64,000 nucleotides of DNA from Frateuria flava (GTDB lineage Bacteria > Pseudomonadota > Gammaproteobacteria > Xanthomonadales > Rhodanobacteraceae), in assembly GCF_017837635.1 (NCBI RefSeq), contig NZ_JAGJRS010000022.1, positions 124,001-188,000 on the forward strand, in the 5' to 3' direction. The translations under genes and the position numbers were made by a program. The notes beneath the pieces are model-generated. The model worked only from the letters and a program-made list of their open reading frames with translations, was not told the DNA's origin and searched no databases. Below are positions 1 to 9,700 of the stretch, in pieces. Position 1 is the stretch's first letter. Every line of letters starts with the position of its first letter.

Positions 1-1555
1 CGACCTTTCCACGCTGGTGTACGGCAGCATGAAGCTGTCGGCCGAAAGCGCCGGCAAGCCGCTGCAACTGGACAAGGAACTGGGCCTGCTCGGCAACGTG
101 TTCCGCCGCCAGAGTGGCAAGCCGCTGTCCGAGCCGCTGCCGGCGGTCTACACGCAGCCGGTGTTCGCCATCGAGGCGGACAAGGGCGTGGAGGAGGCGG
201 TCAAGCAGTTCGCCGCTGACGACTGGGTGTTCGGCGCCGAGCCGATCGACGCGCTGGCGCAGGCGCGGCTCTCGCGCCAGGTGCTGGCGCTCTACGAAGC
301 CGACTACATCAAGGCCTGGGACGCGTTGCTGGCCGACCTGCAGCTGCAGCCAGCGGCCAGCATCCAGGACGCCAGCACGATCGCTGCAAAACTCTCCGGC
401 CCGAGCTCGCCGCTCAAGTCGCTGCTCAAACTGGTGCGAGACAACACCAGCGACATGCTGCGCGCACCGACGACCGACGCCGGCGACAAGGCGCTGGATG
501 CGGCCAAGGACGCCGCCGCCAAGAAGGCCACCCAGAACGCGTTGGGCCGCGCGCTGGCGAAGGCCGGCGGCGGTGGCGCGGCGGACGAGGCGCCGCCGGG
601 AAGCGCGATCAGTGCGCACTTCGACACGCTCAACAAACTGAGCGATGGCGCACCCGGTGCCGCGCCGATCGACCAGACCCTGGGCGCTCTCGACCAGTTG
701 AGCAAGACGTTGCTCACCATGACCGACTTCAGCGACGCGGCGGGCCAGCCCAACCCCCAGTTGCTGATGGCGCAGCAGGCCGCGGCGCAATTGCCGCCGC
801 CGGTGTCCGGCTGGGTCGCCTCGCTCACCGGCAAGAGCCAGGCGCTGGTTGCCAGCGGCACCAAGGGCGCGCTCGACGAGCAGTTCCAGCAGGCCGCGGC
901 GCAGGATTGCGCGGCGTTCACCCAGGGCCGCTTCCCGTTCTCGCCGGCCAGCCGCAATGACATCCCGGTGCAGAACTTCGGCGAGATGTTCGGCTACGGC
1001 GGACGCTACGACGGCTTCTTCAAGCAGACCCTGGCCAAGCTGGTCGACACCAGCGGGCGCACCTGGCAGTGGAAGAGCGGGCCGGGCGCGGTCAGCGGCT
1101 CGGCCTCGATGCTGGCGCAGATGCAGCTGGCCGACAGCATCAAGCAGATGTACTTCCGCAACGGCAGTCCCACGCCCGAAGTTGGCTTCACGCTGCTGGC
1201 GCCGGTGCTGGCGCCGGGCATCGGCCACTTCGCCATCGCCATCGACGGGCAGACCTTCGATTACAAGCCCGGCGGCAACACCAGCATGGCGATGAAGTGG
1301 CCCGGGCCGACGCCGGGGCAGGTCAAGGTGTCCGCCTGGGACACCTCCGGCAACCTGCTCAGCAGCTACGACTACCAGGGCGACTGGGCGTTCTTCCACG
1401 CATTGCAGGCAGCAAAGCTGTCGCGCCAGTCGGACCTGCGCTACCAGGCGCACTTCGATTTCGGCGGCCAGGCGGTGCAGCTGATCGTCCAGGCCAGCAA
1501 TCTGAAGAACCCATTCCTCAACACGCAGGTACAACGCTTCCGGTGCGGAGGCTAG
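1..1555 (+). CDS. tssM: Type VI secretion membrane-complex protein TssM (IcmF), C-terminal part, cut by window start
   Basis: The frame is open from base 2, so about 517 C-terminal residues of a longer protein are visible; the first ATG in the window is not the real start. TssM is the inner-membrane, periplasm-spanning subunit of the T6SS membrane complex with TssJ and TssL. The visible part is soluble periplasmic sequence. Its last ~100 residues have the TssM C-terminal beta-rich pattern (FDFGGQAVQL, then ASNLKNPF, ending QRFRCGG). A low-complexity Ala/Lys/Gly linker lies around bases 480-600. The stop at 1553-1555 is followed by tagF only 2 bases later. Identification comes from family pattern and context with tagF, PP2C and PpkA genes. 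The N-terminal helices and ATPase-like domain lie outside the window. Confidence 0.88.
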   Translation, partial: DLSTLVYGSMKLSAESAGKPLQLDKELGLLGNVFRRQSGKPLSEPLPAVYTQPVFAIEADKGVEEAVKQFAADDWVFGAEPIDALAQARLSRQVLALYEADYIKAWDALLADLQLQPAASIQDASTIAAKLSGPSSPLKSLLKLVRDNTSDMLRAPTTDAGDKALDAAKDAAAKKATQNALGRALAKAGGGGAADEAPPGSAISAHFDTLNKLSDGAPGAAPIDQTLGALDQLSKTLLTMTDFSDAAGQPNPQLLMAQQAAAQLPPPVSGWVASLTGKSQALVASGTKGALDEQFQQAAAQDCAAFTQGRFPFSPASRNDIPVQNFGEMFGYGGRYDGFFKQTLAKLVDTSGRTWQWKSGPGAVSGSASMLAQMQLADSIKQMYFRNGSPTPEVGFTLLAPVLAPGIGHFAIAIDGQTFDYKPGGNTSMAMKWPGPTPGQVKVSAWDTSGNLLSSYDYQGDWAFFHALQAAKLSRQSDLRYQAHFDFGGQAVQLIVQASNLKNPFLNTQVQRFRCGG

Positions 1556-1557
1556 CC

Positions 1558-3126
1558 ATGTCCGGGCCGACAGGGGGCGGGACGGCGAGCGTGGGATTCT
1601 TCGGCAAGTTGCCGGGGGCGGGGGATTTCGTGCAGCGGCGGCTGCCCGGCGCGTTCGTCGAACGCTGGGACCGGCATTTCGAGCAGGCGGTGTTCGCCAG
1701 CCGCGAGGCCTTGGGCCAGGACTGGGCGGCCGCCTACCGGGCCAGCCCGACATGGCGCTTCGTGCTGTCGCCGCAGGCCTGCGGCGAGGGTGCCTGGGCC
1801 GGCGTGTTCGGCCCCGCCGACGATCGCGTCGGCCGCAGTTTCCCGATGGTGCTGGCCGCGGCAATCTCGCCGGCGCAAATCGAGCTGCTGCTGCGCGAGG
1901 GTGCCGGTTGGTTCGACGCGCTGGCGCGCGTGCACGCACAAGGCCAGCGAGGCGCTTCTGTGGACGCCGAAGGTTTCGATGCGCTGGTGGCAGCGTTGCC
2001 GGGCCCCGAAACCCGCGCGCCGGCGACCGTCGACCCATGCGAGGGCATCGATGTGAGCCGCGCGACGCACTGGCGCCTGCCGCTGCCGGCGCGCGCCATC
2101 GACACCGAGGTGCTGCTCGGGCTGTGGCGACGGCTCGCCGGTCACGGCGGCCCGTGGTGTCTGTGGTGGAGCGAGGGCGCAGGCCGCGTGCCGGCCGGGA
2201 TCCTCGCCACCCGCGGCCTGCCTGCGCCGGACGCTTATGCCGGTTTCCTCGATGCGGCCCGGGCCGGTGCATGGCTGACTCCGGGTGCTGTCTCTGCACC
2301 ACCGCCCGAGCCGGCGGCGCCTGCCGCTATCGAACTGGCGCCGATGCCTGTGCCGCCGCCGGTACCGGCTCGAGCGCACGAGTCGGATGACGACGTGACC
2401 GTACCGGGCTTCGTCCGCCAGGCGCAGGCAGCGGCCGCGCTCGTGGGCGCACCCGTGTTCAATACCGCGCTTTCGGTCCAGACGGCGCCCGGTGCCGCCG
2501 TGGTTCGCCATCCCGCCTGCGCCCTGACCCTGGTGGCGGCGGATCAGGGTCTGGCCGACCCGCGTCGCCGCGCCGCCTCCGCGGCAGCCAGTGTCGGTGC
2601 CGAGATGAGCCCGGCCGACGAGGCGGCGCCCGGCACGCATGCGCTGCGTGCCCGCCTGATGGCGCTCCATCCGTTGCTGCGCCACGGGCGCGCGACCGAG
2701 GACGGCGCCGTGGTTGCCGCCCGTGTCGCCGGCAACCAGGCCGGGCTGCTGCGGGTGGGGGCCGCCGGTGCCTGGCACTGGCGCGGTGGGCGGATGCGCC
2801 CGCTGTTTGCCACCGCGCCGCCCCAGCCGACGCTGCCCGGTGGCGGTGAACTGGACGACCTGCTGTTCGGCGCCAACGACGCTCCCTCGCTTCCGGGCCT
2901 GGGCGCTGAAGGCATGCCCGGCTGCGAGCAGGTCGCCTGCGAGCTCGTGCCCGGCGATCGCCTGCTGCTGCTGGCTGGCGTGGCGCACACGCAGCTCTCG
3001 CAAGCCACGCTGGCCCAGGCGCTGGCCGCCGCCACGCCGGAGGACGCGCAGGCGCGCCTGGCCCAGGCGCTGGGTCCGAACCCTTCGCGGCCCTGGCCGC
3101 TGGCCGTCATCGAGGTACAGCCATGA
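1558..3126 (+). CDS. tagF: TagF-family T6SS regulator with degenerate PP2C-like C-terminal domain
   Basis: 522 residues. The N-terminal ~200 residues are a TagF domain (VGFFGKLPGAGDF near residue 10, then RWDRHFEQA and a WRFVL strand). TagF proteins act post-translationally to hold back T6SS firing, in a pathway parallel to the PpkA/PppA switch. A Pro/Ala-rich linker (about residues 240-290) leads to a C-terminal ~160-residue domain that follows the order of a PP2C phosphatase: RHGRATEDG near residue 380 in place of R-x-x-N-E-D, a GAAGAWHWRGGRMR hairpin, and GDRLLLLAGVAH near 466 in place of G-D-x-x-L-L-x-S-D-G. The DGxGGH loop and the metal-binding Asp are missing, so catalysis is unlikely. 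The ATG is 2 bases after tssM, and the end overlaps the next ATG (ATGA). TagF-PppA fusions are known in other bacteria; here the fused copy has decayed beside an intact gene. Confidence 0.85.
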   Translation: MSGPTGGGTASVGFFGKLPGAGDFVQRRLPGAFVERWDRHFEQAVFASREALGQDWAAAYRASPTWRFVLSPQACGEGAWAGVFGPADDRVGRSFPMVLAAAISPAQIELLLREGAGWFDALARVHAQGQRGASVDAEGFDALVAALPGPETRAPATVDPCEGIDVSRATHWRLPLPARAIDTEVLLGLWRRLAGHGGPWCLWWSEGAGRVPAGILATRGLPAPDAYAGFLDAARAGAWLTPGAVSAPPPEPAAPAAIELAPMPVPPPVPARAHESDDDVTVPGFVRQAQAAAALVGAPVFNTALSVQTAPGAAVVRHPACALTLVAADQGLADPRRRAASAAASVGAEMSPADEAAPGTHALRARLMALHPLLRHGRATEDGAVVAARVAGNQAGLLRVGAAGAWHWRGGRMRPLFATAPPQPTLPGGGELDDLLFGANDAPSLPGLGAEGMPGCEQVACELVPGDRLLLLAGVAHTQLSQATLAQALAAATPEDAQARLAQALGPNPSRPWPLAVIEVQP

Positions 3127-3848
3127 CCGTGCGTTACCAGTCCGCGGGGCATACCCACACCGGCAAGGTCCGCAAGCACAACGAGGACGCGATTCTGCTG
3201 CGCGAGGACATCGGCCTGTGGGTCGTCGCCGATGGCCTGGGCGGCCACTCGGCGGGCGATTACGCCAGTGGTCTGATCGTCGAGCGACTGGGCTCGCTGC
3301 CGCGCAACGGCGACGTGTTCGAGTTCATCGAATCGATCGAAGACACGCTGGCGCAGGTCAACAGCGAACTGCGTCAGGTGGCGATGGCGCGCGGCGTCGA
3401 CCTGATCGGCTCGACCGTGGTGCTGCTCGTCTACGACCCGGACTTCATGCTGTGCGGCTGGGTCGGTGACAGCCGCGCCTACTGCTTCGAGGACGGCCAC
3501 CTGCGCCAGATCACCCAGGACCACGTGCACGGCGTCAAGGAAGAGATTACCCAGTTCGCCGGCGGCCCCGCACCCGCGCGCCCGCAGCCCGGCGCGGGCG
3601 TGCTGACCCGCGCGGTCGGCGCGGAGGAGCGGCTGTTCGTCGATTGGGTCGTCGCCGGCAACCGCCCGGGGATGCAGTTCGTGCTGTGTTCCGACGGCAT
3701 CAACAAAGAGATGTCCGACGAGGAAATCGATGCGCATTGCGCCCGCCCGCAGCCGCCGGGCGACGTGTTGCAGGGACTGTTCGCAATGGCCATGGGGCGC
3801 GCCGCGCGCGACAACGTGTCCGCCGTGGTCGTGCGGCTGCAGGACTGA
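3123..3848 (+). CDS. pppA: PP2C-family Ser/Thr protein phosphatase of the T6SS (PppA-like)
   Basis: 241 residues, the usual length for a stand-alone PppA/Stp1. All PP2C metal-site motifs are present: R-K-H-N-E-D at 17-22, ADGLGGH at 36-42 (D37), a GDSRAY strand, CSDG with D191, and ARDN with D230. It is predicted cytoplasmic with no membrane segment. In T6SS loci this enzyme removes the threonine phosphates placed by PpkA on Fha and so resets the apparatus. It is translationally coupled to tagF (ATGA overlap) and lies 10 bases before the first kinase gene, so writer and eraser are made together. Function is inferred from family and context; the fold assignment is secure. Confidence 0.93.
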   Translation: MTVRYQSAGHTHTGKVRKHNEDAILLREDIGLWVVADGLGGHSAGDYASGLIVERLGSLPRNGDVFEFIESIEDTLAQVNSELRQVAMARGVDLIGSTVVLLVYDPDFMLCGWVGDSRAYCFEDGHLRQITQDHVHGVKEEITQFAGGPAPARPQPGAGVLTRAVGAEERLFVDWVVAGNRPGMQFVLCSDGINKEMSDEEIDAHCARPQPPGDVLQGLFAMAMGRAARDNVSAVVVRLQD

Positions 3849-3858
3849 CCCGACGAAC

Positions 3859-5991
3859 ATGGCTACCCCCTCGCTAAGCGCTCTTGTCGAGGCCTATCAG
3901 GCCGGTCAGTTGTCGTTGCCGGCGCTGCTGGTCGATGCACTGACCGAGCGTGGCGTGGTGCCTCCGGACCAGCACGCGGACGACCTGCAATGGATCGCGC
4001 GGATGCGCGAGGAAGGCCACCTCGATGCCGGCGTGGCACAACTGGTCTGCGAGCGCCTGGAGGTGCTGCAGCGCGCTGGCGAGGAAGTGGCCTCGGTGCT
4101 GGCCGCGTCCGAAGCCGACGAGGCGACCTGCGTTGCACCGTCCGTGCGATCGACACCGATCGCCTTCCACGCCGACGAGGCCACCCGCGTCGCGCCGCCA
4201 ATGCTGCCTGCCACCGACGATGCGCCGGCGGACCAGGCGACCGTGGTCAAGCCGGCCTCTGTCCAGCCGGAGGCGACCCGCACCGGCGTCACCGGTTCGC
4301 GCACCGCGGGCGGCACCGGCAGCATCGACGCGGCCGCCTGGCAGGGGCTGGCCGATGTGGCGAGCAGCGACCAGGCGACCATCGGCATGCTGCTCAAGGG
4401 CCGGTTCCTGATCGAGCGCGAGATCGGACGGGGCGGCATGGGTGTGGTGTTCCTCGCGCGCGACGAGCGCAAGGTCGAGGCACGCGACCGCGACCCTTAC
4501 GTGGCGGTGAAGGTGCTCAACGACGAATTTCGCCGCCATCCCGATTCGCTGATCGCGCTGCAACGCGAGTCGCGCCGCTCGCAGCAACTGGCGCACGACA
4601 ACATCGTGCGCGTCTACGACTTCGACAAGGACGGAACCATCGTCTTCATGACGATGGAGTATGTCGACGGCTCGGACCTCAAGACGCTGATCCGCGAGAG
4701 CGCCTTTCGCGGCATGCCGCTGGCCAGGGCCAGGCCGCTGATCGAGGGCATGGCACGGGCGCTCAAGCGCGCCCACGACGCCGGCGTGGTGCACTCGGAT
4801 TTCAAGCCCGGCAACGTGATGGTCACCTGCGAGGGGATGCCCAAAGTGTTCGACTTCGGCATCGCGCGCGCCGGCAAGCAGCCGGGCGAGGCGGCCGAAG
4901 ACCAGACGGTGTTCGACGCAGGCCGCCTTGGTGCGTTGACCCCGGCGTACGCCAGCCTGGAGATGATCCAGGGCCGGCCGCCACAGGCGACCGACGACAT
5001 CTACGCGCTCGGTTGCGTCGCCTTCGAACTACTCACCGGCAAGCACCCGTTCGACCGGGTGAGTGCCGAGGTGGCCATGCGCGAGGGGCGCAAGCCGCCG
5101 GCGGTGCCGGGACTCACCCGCCGCCAGTACAGAACCTTGTGCGACGCGGTCGCCTTCACCGCCGCTCAGCGCCTGAAAAGTGCGGACCAACTGGTCGAGG
5201 GTTTGCGCGATGTCGGCCTGGGCGAGCGCCTGGGCCGACCGCTCGCCTGGACGCTGGTCGGCGTCCTGCTGCTGGCGGTTGCTGGCTGGGGTGCGCTGGG
5301 GCAGTGGCGCGCGCGCCAGGTGGCGGAGGTCGCTTCGCGCTTCCAGACAGCCAGCCCGCGGCACTTCGGCGACGAAGCCGAGGCGGCTGCCGCGCTCGAG
5401 CAACTGGGCGAGGACGGACGCAAACGCTTGATGCTCGACCGGGGCGACCAGGTGCAGCAATTCCTGCTCGACCGTGTCGACGCCTACTGGAACCCGGCCA
5501 AGGGGCGGCGCGATTACGCCGCGGCCGAGCGCGTGTTCGAGTTGCCCGCGCGGCTGCATCTGTTCCTGCCGCGGCTGGATCTCAGGCGCGCCGCCGTGGA
5601 GAAGGAGAAACAGGAACTGGATCGGCCCGCCATGGTGAAAGCGTCGCCGGCACCCGTGCCCGCGTTGCCTCCGCAGAGCACGCCTGTGCCGCCGCCGGTG
5701 CCGGTTCAACAGACGCGTGCGCCGGCCACGCAGGCTCCGGCCGCGACGCCCGGCAGAACGCCATCGAACGAAAAGCACGAGGCCGCAGGTTCTTCCAGCC
5801 GCATGCAGGAGGTCGCGGCAGGCCTGCTGCGCGAGGGCGAACGCAACTTCGCCCAGCAGAACTACTCGGCCGCCATCGCCAATGCCAAGGCCGCGTTGCA
5901 GGTGAACCCGGGCGACGCGGCCGCCAGACGTCTCCTGCGCCGTGCCCAACAGGCGCAGCAGCAGGCCATGAACAGCATTTCGATCAACTGA
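3859..5991 (+). CDS. ppkA: Membrane-anchored Ser/Thr protein kinase, PpkA-like, first of a tandem pair
   Basis: 710 residues from the ATG at 3859. Order: a small N-terminal domain (about 1-75) shared with the second kinase; a linker carrying three x-A-T-x-V-x-P motifs (T90, T109, T128); a Hanks-type kinase domain (about 180-445) with GRGGMG glycine loop, VAVK lysine K218, H-S-D-F-K-P-G-N catalytic loop (D314) and DFG D332; one transmembrane helix near 462-482; and a periplasmic part ending in a Pro-rich spacer and a TPR-like segment. The catalytic loop reads HSD, not HRD, so this is a non-RD kinase. In T6SS, PpkA phosphorylates the FHA-domain protein Fha/TagH in response to envelope signals. 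No vWA domain is present, unlike P. aeruginosa PpkA. A lipoprotein gene follows 13 bases later with a strong GAGGAGGGA ribosome site. Confidence 0.9.
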   Translation: MATPSLSALVEAYQAGQLSLPALLVDALTERGVVPPDQHADDLQWIARMREEGHLDAGVAQLVCERLEVLQRAGEEVASVLAASEADEATCVAPSVRSTPIAFHADEATRVAPPMLPATDDAPADQATVVKPASVQPEATRTGVTGSRTAGGTGSIDAAAWQGLADVASSDQATIGMLLKGRFLIEREIGRGGMGVVFLARDERKVEARDRDPYVAVKVLNDEFRRHPDSLIALQRESRRSQQLAHDNIVRVYDFDKDGTIVFMTMEYVDGSDLKTLIRESAFRGMPLARARPLIEGMARALKRAHDAGVVHSDFKPGNVMVTCEGMPKVFDFGIARAGKQPGEAAEDQTVFDAGRLGALTPAYASLEMIQGRPPQATDDIYALGCVAFELLTGKHPFDRVSAEVAMREGRKPPAVPGLTRRQYRTLCDAVAFTAAQRLKSADQLVEGLRDVGLGERLGRPLAWTLVGVLLLAVAGWGALGQWRARQVAEVASRFQTASPRHFGDEAEAAAALEQLGEDGRKRLMLDRGDQVQQFLLDRVDAYWNPAKGRRDYAAAERVFELPARLHLFLPRLDLRRAAVEKEKQELDRPAMVKASPAPVPALPPQSTPVPPPVPVQQTRAPATQAPAATPGRTPSNEKHEAAGSSSRMQEVAAGLLREGERNFAQQNYSAAIANAKAALQVNPGDAAARRLLRRAQQAQQQAMNSISIN

Positions 5992-6004
5992 GGAGGGACT
6001 CGCC

Positions 6005-6688
6005 ATGCATCAAGGATTCCGCGGTATCAGCCTGTTGGGTGCGGCCTGCACACTCGCCCTGGTGAGTGGTTGCGCCCAGATGCCCGGCATGGGCATGGCC
6101 AACGACGGTGCCCGCACGAACGCCAGCCAGACGGCATCGCCCACATGCAATCCGGCTGTCGGCGGCGCGATTGGCGCGCTGGCCGGCTCGATGTTCGGCA
6201 AGGGCAAGGGCCATCTGGCTGGCGCCGCGATCGGGGCCGGCATCGGTGTGTTCGCCTGCATGGCCTACAACTACCACGCGCGCAAGGTGCGCGACGCGCG
6301 TTCGGTGGAAGACCAGTACCGCCACGACCGCGGCGCCCTGCCGGCGAACAACACCATCAGCGCCTACCAGACCGCACTGCTGCCCGGCGAGACCATCCGC
6401 TCCGGCAGCCAGGCGGCCATGCAGTCGCGCGTCACGCTGGTGCGCGGCACCCACGACGAGGCGCCACAGCTCAAGGAGCAGCTGACCCTGTTCGCGCCGG
6501 ACGGCCGCCAGCTGACCACCGTCACCAAGGACGCCACCGCGATCGACGGCACTGGCGAATACGAGACCAACTTCGACTTCAACCTGCCCAAGGGCATCCA
6601 GGACGGCCGCTACACGATGCGCTCGGCGCTGTACATGGATGGCCAGCAGGTTCGCACCAACGAAGTCCCCATGCTGGTGGTCAGCTGA
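6005..6688 (+). CDS. Glycine-zipper lipoprotein between the two T6SS kinases
   Basis: 227 residues. The signal peptide ends in a lipobox LVSGC near residue 23, and the residue after Cys is Ala, which fits outer-membrane sorting. Residues ~55-85 form a Gly/Ala zipper (VGGAIGALAG and GAAIGAGIG) typical of membrane-inserting 2TM glycine-zipper domains. The C-terminal ~130 residues look like a beta-rich periplasmic domain. It is in the same operon as both kinases, 13 bases after the first and 40 bases before the second. No family name was recognised. A role as envelope-side input to the kinases, comparable to the lipoprotein TagQ in P. aeruginosa, is inference from position only; sequence kinship to TagQ was not seen. 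Confidence 0.75.
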   Translation: MHQGFRGISLLGAACTLALVSGCAQMPGMGMANDGARTNASQTASPTCNPAVGGAIGALAGSMFGKGKGHLAGAAIGAGIGVFACMAYNYHARKVRDARSVEDQYRHDRGALPANNTISAYQTALLPGETIRSGSQAAMQSRVTLVRGTHDEAPQLKEQLTLFAPDGRQLTTVTKDATAIDGTGEYETNFDFNLPKGIQDGRYTMRSALYMDGQQVRTNEVPMLVVS

Positions 6689-6728
6689 CCGCGCCTCCGG
6701 CCATCGCAGCACCGACGAAGAGCTTTGC

Positions 6729-9700
6729 ATGAACACGCTTGCCGAACTGATCGCCGCCTTCCGCAACGGCCACCTGCCGCTCCCCGTGCTGCTCGATACG
6801 CTGGATCGCCGCGGCGCCGTGCCCGAGGATCGCCACCACGACGAGCTCGCGCTGGTGCGGCGCCTGCACGACGAGGGCGAACTGGATGCGGAGATCGGCC
6901 GGGCCTTGCTGGATCGTCTGATGGCCGTGCAGACCATCACGGCGGAGGCGGTCGTGGCTGACGACGCGACCGTCGTCGCGCCGGCCGGGTTCGTGGCCAT
7001 GGAAGGCGACGCCACCAGAGTGGCGCCGCCAGTGGTCGCCCGTGGCATGTCCGAGGACCCGGGCGACGCGACCGTCGTCATGCCGGCCTCGCGTCCGCCG
7101 GTGGTTTCCGAACCGGTGGGTGGGACGACGGTGGTCATGCCCGCCTCGCATGGCCGTGCCCCGGACGATGCGCAATCCACCGGCACCCAGTCGGGCACGG
7201 GCACCGGCACGCACTCGGGCAACAGCGCCAGCTGGGAACGCCTGGCCGGCGCCGCGGGCGGCGATCACGCGCACGTCGGCATGCTGCTCAAGGGCCGCTT
7301 CCTGCTCGAGCGCGAGATCGGCCGCGGCGGCATGGGCGTGGTGTTCCTGGCGCGCGACGAACGCAAGGTGGAAGCGCGCGACCGCGATCCCTACGTCGCG
7401 GTCAAGGTGCTGAACGACGAGTTCCGCCGCCACCCCGACTCGCTGATCGCGCTGCAACGCGAATCGCGCCGCTCGCAGTCGCTGGCGCACGACAACATCG
7501 TGCGCGTCTACGACTTCGACAAGGACGGCACCATCGTCTTCATGACGATGGAGTACGTCGACGGCTCGGACATGAAGGCGCTGATCCGCGAGCGCGCCTA
7601 CAACGGCATGCCGCTGGCCAAGGCCCGACCGCTGATCGAGGGCATGGCCTGGGCGCTCAAGCGCGCACACGCCGCCGGCGTGGTGCACTCGGACTTCAAG
7701 CCCGGCAACGTGATGGTCACGCGCGAGGGCGTGCCGAAGGTGTTTGACTTCGGCATCGCGCGCGCCGGCAAGCACATGGGTGATGCGGTCGGCGAGCAGA
7801 CCGTGTTCGACGCCGGCACGCTCGGTGCGCTGACGCCGGCCTACGCTAGCCTTGAGATGATCCAGGGCAGCGAGCCGACGCCGAGCGACGATATCTACGC
7901 GCTCGGTTGCGTCGCCTTCGAACTGCTCACCGGCAAGCACCCGTTCGACAAGGTGAGTGCCGAGGTGGCGATGCGCGAGGGGCGCAAGCCGCCGGCAGTG
8001 CCGGGACTCACCCGCCGCCAGTACAAGGCGCTGTGCGATGCGGTCGCGTTCCGCGGCGAGGACCGCCTGCGCACCGCGCAGGAATTCGTCGAGGGCCTGC
8101 GCGAAGTCGGCCTGCGCGAGCGCATCGGCCCATATCTCGCCTGGGGCACCGGCGCACTGGTCGTGCTGGTCGCCGGCGGCTGGGGCGGCGCGCACTATTT
8201 GCACCAGCGCAAGGTCGCGCAGGTGATCGCGCGCTTCACGCCGGACGACGCTCACCGCTACACCGACGAAGCCCAGGCGATGGCCGCGCTGGACACGCTC
8301 GGCGACGAGGAGCGCAAGCGCCTGGTGCTCGACCAGGGCGATCTCATCCAGCGCTTCCTGCTGAGCCGCCTGGACGCCTACTGGAACCCCGCGCAGGGCC
8401 GCTACGACTACGCCCACGCGCAGCAGCTGTTCGCCTTGCGCGACCAGCTCAAGCTGTATTCCCCGGAGCTGGACATCCGTCGCAGTGCGATGGACCAGCA
8501 GAAGAACGAACTGCTCAACAGCCTGGACACCCAGCTTTCCCAGCGGATCGAGGCCGGCGCGATCTTCGCCGACCAGCCGGACAATGCGATCGAGACGCTG
8601 CAGAAGATCCGCGCCATCGATCCGTCCAGCAGCCTGCTCAAGAACGCCGAGCTGGAGCTCAAGTACGACATCGCCATCGGCAATGCGCTGGCGCTGCACC
8701 ACGGCGACCAGGCCACCGCGCAGCTGAAGCAGGCGATCGCCCTGTTCCCCGATTCGGCCCGCCTGCAGCGCCGCCAGGCGCAGCTCGAGGCGATGTCCTC
8801 CGGCACGGCCGTGGCCGCCGCGCCGACCGCGGCGACCGCCACCAGCCTGCCCGAGGCACGCGCCGCGCTGGCCGTGCTGATCGCCCGCCCGGAAGCGAGC
8901 GCCGAGTGGCAACGCCAGGTCGCCGCCGCGATGGCGCCGCTCAAGGGTGACACCTCGCCGCAGACCCGTGCGCTCATCGACCAGCTGGCGGCGGCCATCG
9001 CAAGGGTTGCCGATCGCCAGACCGATGCGCTGCACCTGCCGCAGGATCAGGCGCTGGTCGACTTTGGCCTGTCCGTTGCCCCACGGTCGGCCGTGCTCAA
9101 GGCCGAGCATGATCGCCTGGCCGCGCTGGACAAGCAGCAGCAGGACCGCCTGGCGCAGGAGAGCGCGGCGGCCGAAGTCACCGCACGCATCGAGTCGGTC
9201 AAGCGCGCTGCAGCGGCGGGCGACACCGCCAAGGCACAGGAATCGCTGGCGCGTATCCGCACGCTGGTCCCGCAGCATCCGTTCCTGGCCAGCGAAGGCC
9301 CGCAGCTGCTCGCCGATGCCTACTTGGGCCAGGCGCGCGAAGCGTTCCGCAAGGGCCGCTACCAGGCAGCCACCGACGTGCTCACACGCGCTATCGGCCT
9401 GCTCGGCCAGCGCACCGATCTGGTCAAGGCCAGCGCCCGCTACGGCCTGGCGGCCGACCTGGTGAAAGCGCGCGGGCAGGCGCTGTCCCCGACCGAACTC
9501 GATCGCTTGCGCCACCAGCTGGCGCAGGTGCGCCACGCGGATGCCGACGCGCTGGCCGCGCTCGAGGCGGAGATGAAGCTGCGCGGACAGCTCGGCGAAG
9601 GCTCCCTCGCCGCGCTGCTGGATTCGCTCAAGTCCGTCAGCGGTGCACCGTCGACGCCGGTTTCGCCTGCCGCTACGCCGACGCCCGCCCAGGGCAATGT

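Noticed and set aside
3990-6065. A 691-codon open frame overlapping the first kinase gene in another frame
   Set aside because: Arg/Gly/Pro-rich shadow; the kinase frame carries all Hanks motifs.
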